Shown here one piece after another: positions 26,684 to 34,373 of a stretch of DNA of 64,000 nt. Within the stretch, counting starts at the first letter, position 1; the number at the start of each line of letters is the position of its first letter. The stretch is from assembly GCF_946222305.1 (NCBI RefSeq), contig NZ_CAMIHZ010000009.1, positions 1 to 64,000 on the forward strand. Reading direction: 5' to 3'. Source of the DNA: an uncultured Corynebacterium sp. GTDB lineage: Bacteria; Actinomycetota; Actinomycetes; Mycobacteriales; Mycobacteriaceae. The translations under genes and the position numbers were made by a program. A model generated the notes under the pieces. It had not been told where the DNA came from. It saw only the letters and a program-made list of their open reading frames with translations, and did no database searches.

Positions 26684-26760
26684 GCCAGCGTGGCGTCGAT
26701 ACAAAAAGAAATGCACATCACAGTAAGAAAAGCCACCAATCTAGACCCGTGAGTGAAGTG
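26684..26760 (+). repeat. Dispersed GGCGTCG motif, long copy upstream of nrdF
   Basis: The core GCCAGCGTGGCGTCGATAC is followed by AAAAAGAAA. The following bases, through CACCAATCT and GTGAGTGAA, align with the copy upstream of nrdE at 23398-23471. Confidence 0.6.
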
Positions 26761-26851
26761 CCTTACAGGTGACCCTCACGAGGTACTGAGCCCGCGGTTT
26801 GTGGGCTAGAGTAGGGGAGTCAATCCAAAATTAGTAAGGAGTCCAGAGCAA

Positions 26852-27847
26852 ATGGGTGCGCATGAACCCCACTCCCCAGCCCGCCGGGTAGAGGGCGATC
26901 CGATCTCCGCTATCAACTGGAACAGCATTCCAGACGATAAAGACCTCGAAGTGTGGGATCGACTGACGGCCAACTTCTGGCTGCCCGAAAAGGTGCCCCT
27001 GTCTAACGACGTGCAGAGCTGGGGCACGCTCAACGAGGTAGAGCGCCAAACCACCATGCGTGTGTTCACCGGTTTGACCATGCTGGATACTATCCAGGGA
27101 ACCGTGGGTGCAGTGAGCCTCATCAACGATGCCCAAACCATGCACGAAGAAGCGGTGTACACCAACATTTCCTTCATGGAGAGTGTGCACGCAAAGTCCT
27201 ACTCCTCGATCTTCATGACGCTGGCCAGCACGCCGGAGATCAATGATGCATTCCGCTGGTCGGAGGAGAATGAGCACCTCCAGACCAAGGCGAAGATCAT
27301 CTTGGACTTTTACGAGGGCGATGACCCGCAGAAGCGCAAGATCGCGTCGGTGCTGCTGGAGAGCTTCCTGTTCTACTCCGGTTTCTACCTGCCGATGTAC
27401 TGGTCCTCGCACGCGAAACTGACGAATACAGCCGACATCATTCGCCTCATTATTCGCGATGAATCCGTGCACGGCTACTACATCGGTTACAAGTACCAGC
27501 GCGCGATGGAGAAGGAGAGTGCAGCTCGCCAGGAGGAGCTCAAGGAGCACACCTTCGATCTGCTGCTGGAGCTCTACGATAACGAGGCGCAGTACACCGA
27601 GGACCTATACGACGAGCTGGGCTGGACCGAGGACGTGAAGCGATTCCTGCGCTACAACGCGAATAAGGCGCTGAACAACCTGGGATACGAGGGGCTGTTC
27701 CCAGCAGACGAGACCCGCGTTTCGCCGGCGATCCTGTCTGCACTGAACCCAGGCGGAGATGAGAACCACGACTTCTTCTCCGGTTCCGGATCTTCCTACG
27801 TTATTGGTAAGGCCGAAAATACGACCGACGACGACTGGGACTTCTAG
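26852..27847 (+). CDS. nrdF: Class Ib ribonucleoside-diphosphate reductase, beta subunit
   Basis: A 331-residue radical-generating subunit of the ferritin-like superfamily. Metal ligands appear in the expected order: Asp of TMLDTIQGT near residue 75, the E-x2-H pair in EEAVYTNISFMESVHAKSY near 107-115, and the second E-x2-H in RDESVHGYY near 205. The radical tyrosine lies just after the first ligand set. The C-terminus DDDWDF is the tail that docks into NrdE. GTAAGGAG lies 11 bases upstream. The partners nrdHIE are upstream on the same strand, interrupted by opposing ftn, an arrangement also known in C. glutamicum relatives. Confidence 0.97.
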   Translation: MGAHEPHSPARRVEGDPISAINWNSIPDDKDLEVWDRLTANFWLPEKVPLSNDVQSWGTLNEVERQTTMRVFTGLTMLDTIQGTVGAVSLINDAQTMHEEAVYTNISFMESVHAKSYSSIFMTLASTPEINDAFRWSEENEHLQTKAKIILDFYEGDDPQKRKIASVLLESFLFYSGFYLPMYWSSHAKLTNTADIIRLIIRDESVHGYYIGYKYQRAMEKESAARQEELKEHTFDLLLELYDNEAQYTEDLYDELGWTEDVKRFLRYNANKALNNLGYEGLFPADETRVSPAILSALNPGGDENHDFFSGSGSSYVIGKAENTTDDDWDF

Positions 27848-28062
27848 ATCCAGCGCGCGGAACTAGCCTCAGCACCCCCAAAAACGTGGAGTACGGGGGA
27901 CGGTAGTCAGAGCTGGGCTATTGAAAATTCCAAAAACGGGCTAGTATATAGCCATTCCTGCGTCCGCTGGCCGGTAGTGACGAGACCGAGTCGGCACGCG
28001 GAAAGATGATTCTTAGGGGGCTGCCCCGTAAAGATGCAGCTCCGCGTAGTCAGGAGGAACGA

Positions 28063-29763
28063 ATGACCGCAGTAGCGCCAAGGGAGGGCCATCAGGTAGC
28101 CCCCACCCGGCCTGCTCCGCTTTCGGATCAAGCAAGTCGTGGTCACATGGCATGGAAGATGCTGACCACCACCGACCACAAGTTGTTGGGCATCATGTAC
28201 CTGATCATGGCGTTCACCTTCTTCCTCATCGGTGGCCTCATGGCTTTGCTGATCCGCTTGGAGCTTTTCCACCCGGGAATGCAATTTGTCTCTAACGAGC
28301 AGTTCAACCAGCTGTTTACCATGCACGGCACCATCATGCTGCTGCTGTATGGTTCTCCAATGGTGTTCGGCTTCGCCAACTACATCATGCCACTGCAGAT
28401 CGGTGCTCCTGACGTGGCTTTCCCACGTCTGAACTCCCTCGGCTTCTGGCTGACCACCGCCGGTGGCGTGATCATGATCTCCGGCTTCCTGACCCCAGGT
28501 GGCGCGGCTGATTTCGGTTGGACCATGTACTCCCCACTGTCCGACGCAATCCACTCTCCGGGCGTAGGTTCTGACCTCTGGATCCTGGGCGTTGGTGTCG
28601 GTGGTGTCGGTACCATTGCTTCCGCGATCAACATGATCACCACCATCCTGTGCCTCCGTGCACCGGGTATGACCATGTTCCGCATGCCAATCTTCACGTG
28701 GAACATCCTCGTCACCTCTCTGCTGGTTCTGCTGATCTTCCCACTGTTGGCCGCTGCCGCTCTGGGTGTTCTGTACGACCGCAAGCTGGGCGGCCACATC
28801 TACGATCCTGCTAACGGTGGCACCATCCTGTGGCAGCACCTGTTCTGGTTCTTCGGGCACCCAGAGGTTTACGTTCTGGCCCTGCCATTCTTCGGCATTG
28901 TTTCCGAGATCTTCCCAGTGTTCTCCCGTAAGCCAATGTTCGGCTACGTCGGCCTGGTCTTCGCAACGCTGTCCATTGCCGCGCTGTCCATGGCCGTGTG
29001 GGCACACCACATGTTCGTCACCGGCGCTGTCTTGCTGCCATTCTTCGCCTTCATGACCTTCCTCATTGGCGTTCCAACTGGTATGAAGTTCTTCAACTGG
29101 CTCGGCACCATGTGGGGCGGTCGCCTGACGTTCGAGACTCCAATGATCTTCGCCATCGGCTTCTTCGCCACCTTCCTCTTCGGTGGTCTGACCGGTGTCA
29201 TGCTGGCATCCCCAGCACTGGACTTCCACGTCTCGGATACCTACTTCGTGGTGGCACACTTCCACTACACCCTGTTCGGTACCGTGGCCTTCGCATCCTT
29301 CGCAGGTATCTACTTCTGGTTCCCGAAGATGACCGGCCGCATGCTGGACGAAAAGCTGGGCAAGCTGCACTTCTGGTTGACCATGATCGGCTTCCACACC
29401 ACTTTCCTGATTCAGCACTGGGCAGGTAACGCAGGTATGCCACGTCGTTACGCCGACTACTTGCCAACCGACGGATTCACCGTCTACAACCAGGTTTCCA
29501 CCATCGGCGCCTGCATCCTAGCGATCTCCGTCATCCCATTCGTGTGGAACATCTTCAAGTCCTACCGCTACGGTGAGGTCGTAACCGTGGACGATCCATG
29601 GGGTTACGGCAACTCCCTGGAGTGGGCAACCTCTTGCCCTCCTCCACGCCACAACTTCACCTCCATGCCACGCATTCGCTCCGAACGCCCAGCGTTCGAG
29701 CTACACCACCCACACGTGGTCAAGCGTCTGCGCGATGAAGCACACGTCGGCCGTCACTTCTAG
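28063..29763 (+). CDS. ctaD: Cytochrome c oxidase subunit I (aa3-type)
   Basis: A 566-residue haem-copper oxidase core subunit with twelve membrane helices. It binds low-spin haem a and the haem a3-CuB centre and pumps protons. Visible landmarks are the haem-a His in LFTMHGTIMLLL near residue 90, the CuB/Tyr segment WQHLFWFFGHPEVYVLALP near 265-285, the tandem CuB histidines in WAHHMF near 315, and the a3/a His pair in VAHFHYTLFG near 400. The start is placed at 28063 because AGGAGG lies 6 bases upstream; the open frame extends to 28006. serB follows on the same strand, as in mycobacteria (ctaD-serB2). Confidence 0.97.
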   Translation: MTAVAPREGHQVAPTRPAPLSDQASRGHMAWKMLTTTDHKLLGIMYLIMAFTFFLIGGLMALLIRLELFHPGMQFVSNEQFNQLFTMHGTIMLLLYGSPMVFGFANYIMPLQIGAPDVAFPRLNSLGFWLTTAGGVIMISGFLTPGGAADFGWTMYSPLSDAIHSPGVGSDLWILGVGVGGVGTIASAINMITTILCLRAPGMTMFRMPIFTWNILVTSLLVLLIFPLLAAAALGVLYDRKLGGHIYDPANGGTILWQHLFWFFGHPEVYVLALPFFGIVSEIFPVFSRKPMFGYVGLVFATLSIAALSMAVWAHHMFVTGAVLLPFFAFMTFLIGVPTGMKFFNWLGTMWGGRLTFETPMIFAIGFFATFLFGGLTGVMLASPALDFHVSDTYFVVAHFHYTLFGTVAFASFAGIYFWFPKMTGRMLDEKLGKLHFWLTMIGFHTTFLIQHWAGNAGMPRRYADYLPTDGFTVYNQVSTIGACILAISVIPFVWNIFKSYRYGEVVTVDDPWGYGNSLEWATSCPPPRHNFTSMPRIRSERPAFELHHPHVVKRLRDEAHVGRHF

Positions 29764-29784
29764 TCGGCTCCTTTTCCTCCGACG

Positions 29785-29829
29785 CCCCGTCGCCCCATCT
29801 GGAACACAGCTTCCGATGGCGCGGCGGGG
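29785..29829 (+). terminator. Large imperfect hairpin after ctaD
   Basis: CCCCGTCGCCCCATC (29785-29799) pairs with GATGGCGCGGCGGGG (29815-29829), with one G-T pair and one mismatch. No T-run follows. It lies 21 bases after the ctaD stop and likely acts as a terminator or 3' stabiliser before serB. Confidence 0.55.
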
Positions 29830-29855
29830 TTCCGCTATTTACGGGGGTACGCGGG

Positions 29856-31307
29856 ATGCCTACGGATCCCAAACTCACCTCAACCTCCGCAGCCCTTCGG
29901 GCTAATGGTTCAATAGAGTATGTGACAACTCCAGCTGATTCCTCTAAGAACCAATCCGAAAGTGCGCGAGGCGTAGACAACCACGATCTTCCTACGCGCC
30001 CGCTAGCCCAGACCGGTGACACATCGACTTCGGCCTCCTCACATGTGCTGTTTGAGGACTGCATTAGTGAAACCCTCTCTGAGGGGCTAGTGCCCGCCAT
30101 CTTGACTGTCGTGGGGCCGGACCGTCCAGGTGTTACCGCGGGCTTCTTCCGGGTACTGACGTCCTATAGCGTGCAGCTGCTCGACATTGAGCAATCCGTG
30201 TTTCGAGGCAATCTCTCCCTTGGCGCCCTCGTCGGTGTAGCGGAAGAAGACATCGCTCCACTGTCCGCCGGTCTAGAGGAAACCCTCGCTGCTTACGGGA
30301 TGCGAGTGAGCGTGGAAGCCGATAGTAAAGTTTCTTCAACCCGTCCGCGTTCCTCACACGTCATGGTGGTACTGGGACGACCACTCACGGCAGGCCACAT
30401 TTCCCGCATCGGTCAGACCCTGGCGGATTACGACGCCAATATCGACACCATTAGCGGCATTGCGGATTACCCTGTGACGGGCGTGGAGTTCAATATCACG
30501 GTGTCCAATCCGGCGCCCGGTGGCGGCGTACCACTCCGTAAGGCACTGGCGACGTTGACGCGCGAAATTGGCGTCGATATCGCAATTGAGCGTGCCGGCC
30601 TGGCACGGCGGTCCAAGAGGCTGATCTGCTTCGACGTGGATTCCACCCTGATCCAGCATGAGGTCATTGAGATGCTGGCCGCCTACGCAGGCAGGGAAGC
30701 GGAAGTAGCCGCAGTGACTGAACGCGCGATGCGCGGTGAACTGGACTTCGCCGATTCCCTCCACGAGCGAGTGAAGGCCTTGGCGGGGTTGGATGCCAGT
30801 GTCATCGACCGCGTTGCCCGCGACATCCAGCTCACACCAGGTGCCCGAACCACCATTCGCACGTTAAAGCGACTCGGCTACAAGGCAGGTGTGGTCTCCG
30901 GCGGGTTCATCCAAGTCATCGAACCCCTAGCGCGCGAGCTGGAACTGGATTTCGCGCGAGCTAACACCCTAGAGATCATCAATGGCAAGCTCACGGGACG
31001 TGTTATCGGGCCTGTTATCGATCGTCAGGCGAAGGCGGAGAGCCTAAAGGAATTCGCATGGTCCAGCGGGTTGCAACTAAACCAAACTGTGGCAGTAGGT
31101 GATGGCGCTAATGACATTGACATGCTGTCTACGGCGGGACTGGGCATCGCATTCAACGCCAAGCCCGCGTTGCGCGACGTGGCCGACACGTCCGTCAACC
31201 ACCCGTTCTTGGATCAGGTGCTATTCATCCTGGGCATCTCCCGCCACGAAATCGAGGACGCCGATCTGCGCGACGGTACCTACCGTCGCGTGCCTATTGA
31301 TAGCTAG
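29856..31307 (+). CDS. serB: Phosphoserine phosphatase with two ACT domains (SerB2-type)
   Basis: A 483-residue HAD phosphatase for the last step of serine synthesis. Two ACT domains occupy about residues 75-155 (VVGPDRPGVTAGFF) and 165-245, where regulatory amino acids bind. The HAD domain follows, with the nucleophile motif DVDSTLI near 265, a Ser in VVSGGF near 350, and GDGANDIDM near 415. This matches mycobacterial SerB2. The first 65 residues are low-complexity and lack family support, and no strong ribosome-binding site precedes the ATG, so a downstream start is possible. The gene lies 92 bases after ctaD. Confidence 0.93.
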   Translation: MPTDPKLTSTSAALRANGSIEYVTTPADSSKNQSESARGVDNHDLPTRPLAQTGDTSTSASSHVLFEDCISETLSEGLVPAILTVVGPDRPGVTAGFFRVLTSYSVQLLDIEQSVFRGNLSLGALVGVAEEDIAPLSAGLEETLAAYGMRVSVEADSKVSSTRPRSSHVMVVLGRPLTAGHISRIGQTLADYDANIDTISGIADYPVTGVEFNITVSNPAPGGGVPLRKALATLTREIGVDIAIERAGLARRSKRLICFDVDSTLIQHEVIEMLAAYAGREAEVAAVTERAMRGELDFADSLHERVKALAGLDASVIDRVARDIQLTPGARTTIRTLKRLGYKAGVVSGGFIQVIEPLARELELDFARANTLEIINGKLTGRVIGPVIDRQAKAESLKEFAWSSGLQLNQTVAVGDGANDIDMLSTAGLGIAFNAKPALRDVADTSVNHPFLDQVLFILGISRHEIEDADLRDGTYRRVPIDS

Positions 31308-31318
31308 CTGAGACCTGC

Positions 31319-32902
31319 TTATTTAACTTCACGTGCCTTGAGTTCACGGCGGAGGATCTTGCCCGTGGCGCTCTTGGGGATTTCGTTAATGAACTCCACC
31401 TCGCGGATCTTTTTATATGGCGCCACGCGTTCGGCGGTGTACTCCATAACCTCATCGGCAGTGAGTTTTGCGGTTGGTTGTAGAACTACGTAGGCCTTGG
31501 GGATCTCTTCGCCGTCTTCGCGCATTGTGCCCACTACGGCTACATCAGCGATTTGTGGGTGGCCCAGCAGCAGCGCCTCTAGCTCAGCCGGTGGAACCTG
31601 GTAGCCCTTGTACTTAATCAGTTCCTTCAGCCGGTCGACGATGAAGACGTTGCCGCTTGCATCTTGTCGTGCCAGATCGCCCGTACGCAGCCACTTATCT
31701 TCCGTCAAGGTGGCCGCGGTCTGCTCCGGCTGGTTGAGGTAACCGATCATCACCTGGGGGCCACGAACCCAAAGTTCCCCGACTTGATCCTCAATCACGC
31801 CGTCGCCTTCAGTTGGCGCGGGAATCTCCTGCAGTGATTCGATATCCACAATTTTGTATTCGGTATTGGCAGCAACCCGCCCCACTGAGCCGCGGTTATT
31901 TCTCTTATCCAGGTTTGCGAACACCAGTGGCGAAGTCTCAGTCAGACCGTAACCCTGCTGCACGTGTACACCTAGGCGATTTTCGACGGCCAGCGCCAGA
32001 TCCTCGTCGAGAGTTGCCGCGCCACTGAAAATCGCGCGTAGCGAGGAAAGATCGAAGTTATCCACTGCCGGGTGTTTACTCAGCAAAACTGCGATGGGGG
32101 GCGCGATGAAAGTGAAAGTGACCTGGTATTTTTGATGCGCTTCCAAGAAGGATTCCAAGCTAAACCGCGGCACAGTCACCAAGGTCGCGCGCGCACTCAA
32201 CGTAGCGTTGGCGGAAGCTGTAAGCCCGTAGATATGGAAGAACGGAAGCACCCCAAAGACGACGTCATCCTTCTTGAGCAACCCAATATCTTCTGCTTGC
32301 TGCAGGTTAGAGACTAACTGGCGGTGCGTAAGCTTCACGCCTTTTGGTAGTCCCGTTGTGCCGGATGAGTAAGGCAATGCTGCCAGATCGCGTTCCGGAT
32401 CAATACTGACCTCAGGTGGAGTGCGCCGCTCGGCTAGCCATTGCTGCAGCCCCTGTGCGGTATCCAGAGCCACAACGTCATCCGCAGAAAGACCACCGAG
32501 GGCGCCACCTTCGTTGCCGGCTTCGCCTAGCGCCGCGACAGTCAGCAACAACTTCGCACCCGAGTCGTTAATCTGTTCGCCAATGGATTGGGGCGTCGCC
32601 AACAAGGAAACAGGCGACATGGCAGCCCCCAGTCGCCAAATCGCGTGGGCTGCGACGACGAAGGCTAAGGAATTAGGGCAGTGTAGCGCGACGACATCAC
32701 CCTTGGAGATACCCTTATGTGCTAGCCAGCCGGCTGCCGAGTTTATGAAGAAACGCAGCTGAGCGTAGGTAGTTTCGGAACCATCGGCCATGTCGATGAT
32801 GGCAATGCGGTCTTCGTCATCGGGAGAGAGGGAACCATAGAGGTAGTCATATAGTCCTCCGTCGAAGAGCTCTAAGTCGGGGCGATCGCTATTCACGGGC
32901 AT
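31319..32902 (-). CDS. Acyl-CoA synthetase (4-coumarate-CoA-ligase-like)
   Basis: A 527-residue adenylate-forming ligase. Core motifs: YSSGTTGLPKGV near residue 175, YGLTETSP near 320, the hinge WLRTGDLA, DRLKELIKYKGYQVPP near 425-440, and KSATGKILRR at the C-terminus with the catalytic lysine. It resembles 4CL-type or long-chain acyl-CoA ligases; the natural acid is not deducible. The start is set at 32902 (MPVNSDRPD) because AGGAG lies 8 bases upstream; the open frame extends 33 codons further without a better site. It converges on serB with an 11-base gap. Confidence 0.85.
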   Translation of the reverse strand: MPVNSDRPDLELFDGGLYDYLYGSLSPDDEDRIAIIDMADGSETTYAQLRFFINSAAGWLAHKGISKGDVVALHCPNSLAFVVAAHAIWRLGAAMSPVSLLATPQSIGEQINDSGAKLLLTVAALGEAGNEGGALGGLSADDVVALDTAQGLQQWLAERRTPPEVSIDPERDLAALPYSSGTTGLPKGVKLTHRQLVSNLQQAEDIGLLKKDDVVFGVLPFFHIYGLTASANATLSARATLVTVPRFSLESFLEAHQKYQVTFTFIAPPIAVLLSKHPAVDNFDLSSLRAIFSGAATLDEDLALAVENRLGVHVQQGYGLTETSPLVFANLDKRNNRGSVGRVAANTEYKIVDIESLQEIPAPTEGDGVIEDQVGELWVRGPQVMIGYLNQPEQTAATLTEDKWLRTGDLARQDASGNVFIVDRLKELIKYKGYQVPPAELEALLLGHPQIADVAVVGTMREDGEEIPKAYVVLQPTAKLTADEVMEYTAERVAPYKKIREVEFINEIPKSATGKILRRELKAREVK

Positions 32903-33071
32903 ATCTTTTGGCTCCTGTCGCGGTGTTAGAAGGCATTGCTGTTTCGCAGTCGCGAATACCGTAAATGCTACCGAAACATTAAAGTTTGCAAGGAAAAACA
33001 ATAAACATTCGGCAAGTAGGTCAAGTTCAATGCCCTTCTACTGCCCTATGCTATTAAGCAAAAACAACCTT

Positions 33072-33099
33072 GGGAACATTGTGGCTCTTGCATGCATCT
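33072..33099 (+). promoter_or_regulatory. Candidate ECF-sigma promoter (acidic protein / sigma factor operon)
   Basis: GGGAAC (33072-33077), a 16-base spacer, then GCATCT (33094-33099), 36 bases before the ATG at 33135. The same GGGAAC plus 16/17 plus GC(A/T) pattern precedes the DnaK-like gene and the repeat-protein gene. This would be autoregulation by the sigma factor. Confidence 0.45.
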
Positions 33100-33134
33100 A
33101 ACTGATGTTGGGAGAGCCAGAGGAGGTGAAAACA

Positions 33135-33704
33135 ATGGCTTCAACGCGAGGTGAGACTGATACATCCCCGAGTCCCGTCCCCGGTGAACACCACGGTGGG
33201 GACGAGGTTGCAATAGGTGGGTACGAATCGCCGGTTCTAATGCCTGTGGAAGAACTCGTGGAACAGTTCGGCCCCCCAAGTTTTTCTTTTGAAGAAATGC
33301 TGCAGGTAGCGATCGATCCATCGACCCCAGATCCGGGCGATGAGTTGATTCCGGATATTGACAGTGTTCGTGACTCGGCAGACGATGCTGGCTCAGAGGG
33401 CGATGGAGTTTCGGGATCCCCTGATCTCTCTGATTTGGGGGAGGTGTCTTATTCTGACGCCGAGCCGAGCTCAGCTGATGGCCTGCCGAGTCTAAGCGGG
33501 GAAACAGACACTGTTGGCGGTGAACAATGGGGGCCTGCTCAATCGAATCCACAAGGGCATGACGATTACGGCGTTTCCGGGGGTGCCCATGGATACGGCG
33601 ATTACGACCAAGCCACTGATCCGAACAGCGGGATTAATGGGCACAGTGCTCATCGGAACGCTGATGAGGCCGATCCTTTCGACGATGAGGGAGGGATTGG
33701 CTAG
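33135..33704 (+). CDS. Acidic, largely disordered protein encoded with an ECF sigma factor
   Basis: A 189-residue protein that I do not recognise. The start at 33135 is fixed by AGGAGGTG 7 bases upstream. It is strongly acidic and rich in Asp, Glu, Ser and Gly. One more structured stretch lies near residues 30-60, with alternating hydrophobic residues (PVEELVEQFGPPSFSFEEML). The rest looks disordered, with an Asp-Gly-Tyr-His-rich C-terminus. There is no signal peptide, membrane segment or cysteine. It ends two bases before the sigma-factor ATG, so the two are almost certainly translated together. It occupies the usual place of a regulator, but it does not resemble a ZAS-type anti-sigma factor. 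Function is unknown. Confidence 0.75.
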   Translation: MASTRGETDTSPSPVPGEHHGGDEVAIGGYESPVLMPVEELVEQFGPPSFSFEEMLQVAIDPSTPDPGDELIPDIDSVRDSADDAGSEGDGVSGSPDLSDLGEVSYSDAEPSSADGLPSLSGETDTVGGEQWGPAQSNPQGHDDYGVSGGAHGYGDYDQATDPNSGINGHSAHRNADEADPFDDEGGIG

Positions 33705-33706
33705 TC

Positions 33707-34255
33707 ATGGCGCTAGATAGGGATCTGGAACGAGAGCTGCTCGTGAAAGCCCAAGACGGTGACGGCAAGGCATTCGGTGAACTCGCGAAAGATGCGTGGT
33801 CGCGAATGTACGCCGTGTGCCTGTCTATCACGGGGAATAAGGCAGATGCAGAGGATGCACTGCAGAATGCATTGACCTCCGCTTGGCGCAATCTGCATCG
33901 CTTCGACGGAGGCGCGCGTTTTTCAACGTGGGCCTACCGCATCGCGTCCAATTCTGCTTTACAGCTCGTACGATCACGGCGGGAGCTCCCAGATGAGGAT
34001 GCTGGCGTGAACGAAGTTGCCGCGGGCACAGGCGTGGACCGTCAAGTGGCAGCCTCCATGGTGGTCCGGGATGCATTGCAAACGCTAGCTCCGGAATTCC
34101 GGGAAGCGATCACCCTTCGCGAGTACGCAGGCATGAGTTATGCCGAGATTGCTCAGCATCAAGGGATAGGTGTGCAAACCGTCAAATCACGTATCAGCCG
34201 TGCTAGACGGAAACTGCTGAGTGCGCTGGAGGAAGCCGGGGTGTCCTCGGAGTAA
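33707..34255 (+). CDS. ECF-family RNA polymerase sigma factor
   Basis: A 182-residue sigma-70 of the extracytoplasmic-function group. Region 2 spans about residues 25-95 (DAEDALQNALTSAWRNL, then FSTWAYRIASN). Region 4, with its helix-turn-helix, spans about 120-175 (LREYAGMSYAEIAQ, then VQTVKSRISRARRKL). Regions 1.1 and 3 are absent, as expected. GGGAGGG lies 13 bases upstream. No membrane anti-sigma gene follows; instead a bidirectional hairpin and the convergent DnaK-like operon come next. The likely targets are the neighbouring units that share the GGGAAC promoter pattern, including its own. Confidence 0.93.
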   Translation: MALDRDLERELLVKAQDGDGKAFGELAKDAWSRMYAVCLSITGNKADAEDALQNALTSAWRNLHRFDGGARFSTWAYRIASNSALQLVRSRRELPDEDAGVNEVAAGTGVDRQVAASMVVRDALQTLAPEFREAITLREYAGMSYAEIAQHQGIGVQTVKSRISRARRKLLSALEEAGVSSE

Positions 34256-34319
34256 GTGACGGCCGCAGCAGTTGTCCAGTACTTGCAAAATCGGTGTGTG
34301 GCCGAACTAGACGTAGAAA

Positions 34320-34356
34320 AAGGGGCAGAACCATCTTGGGGATGGTTCTGCCCCTT
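34320..34356 (-). terminator. Strong hairpin terminator between sigma factor and DnaK-like operon
   Basis: AAGGGGCAGAACCATC (34320-34335) pairs perfectly with its 16-base complement (34341-34356) around a 5-base loop. The T-run is on the minus strand, so it is an intrinsic terminator for the DnaK-like gene. It may also halt sigma-gene transcripts. Confidence 0.85.
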
Positions 34357-34373
34357 GCCGGCTCGTTTGCCCT

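Larger units (their letters stand above)
26468..26851. other. Divergent intergenic region ftn / nrdF
   Basis: The 384 bases contain no gene. They hold a DtxR-like site close to ftn, one copy of the GGCGTC motif in minus orientation (26615-26630) and a long copy in plus orientation (26684-26760). The nrdF side ends with a GTAAGGAG ribosome-binding site. Confidence 0.6.

Noticed and set aside
27907..29418. 503-codon minus-strand frame opposite ctaD
   Set aside because: It is antisense to a fully recognisable cytochrome oxidase subunit; its His/Glu/Gln-rich composition is an artefact of the membrane-protein codons.
33135..33704. ZAS-type anti-sigma factor
   Set aside because: There is no His-x3-Cys-x2-Cys motif, no membrane helix, and the gene precedes rather than follows the sigma gene.
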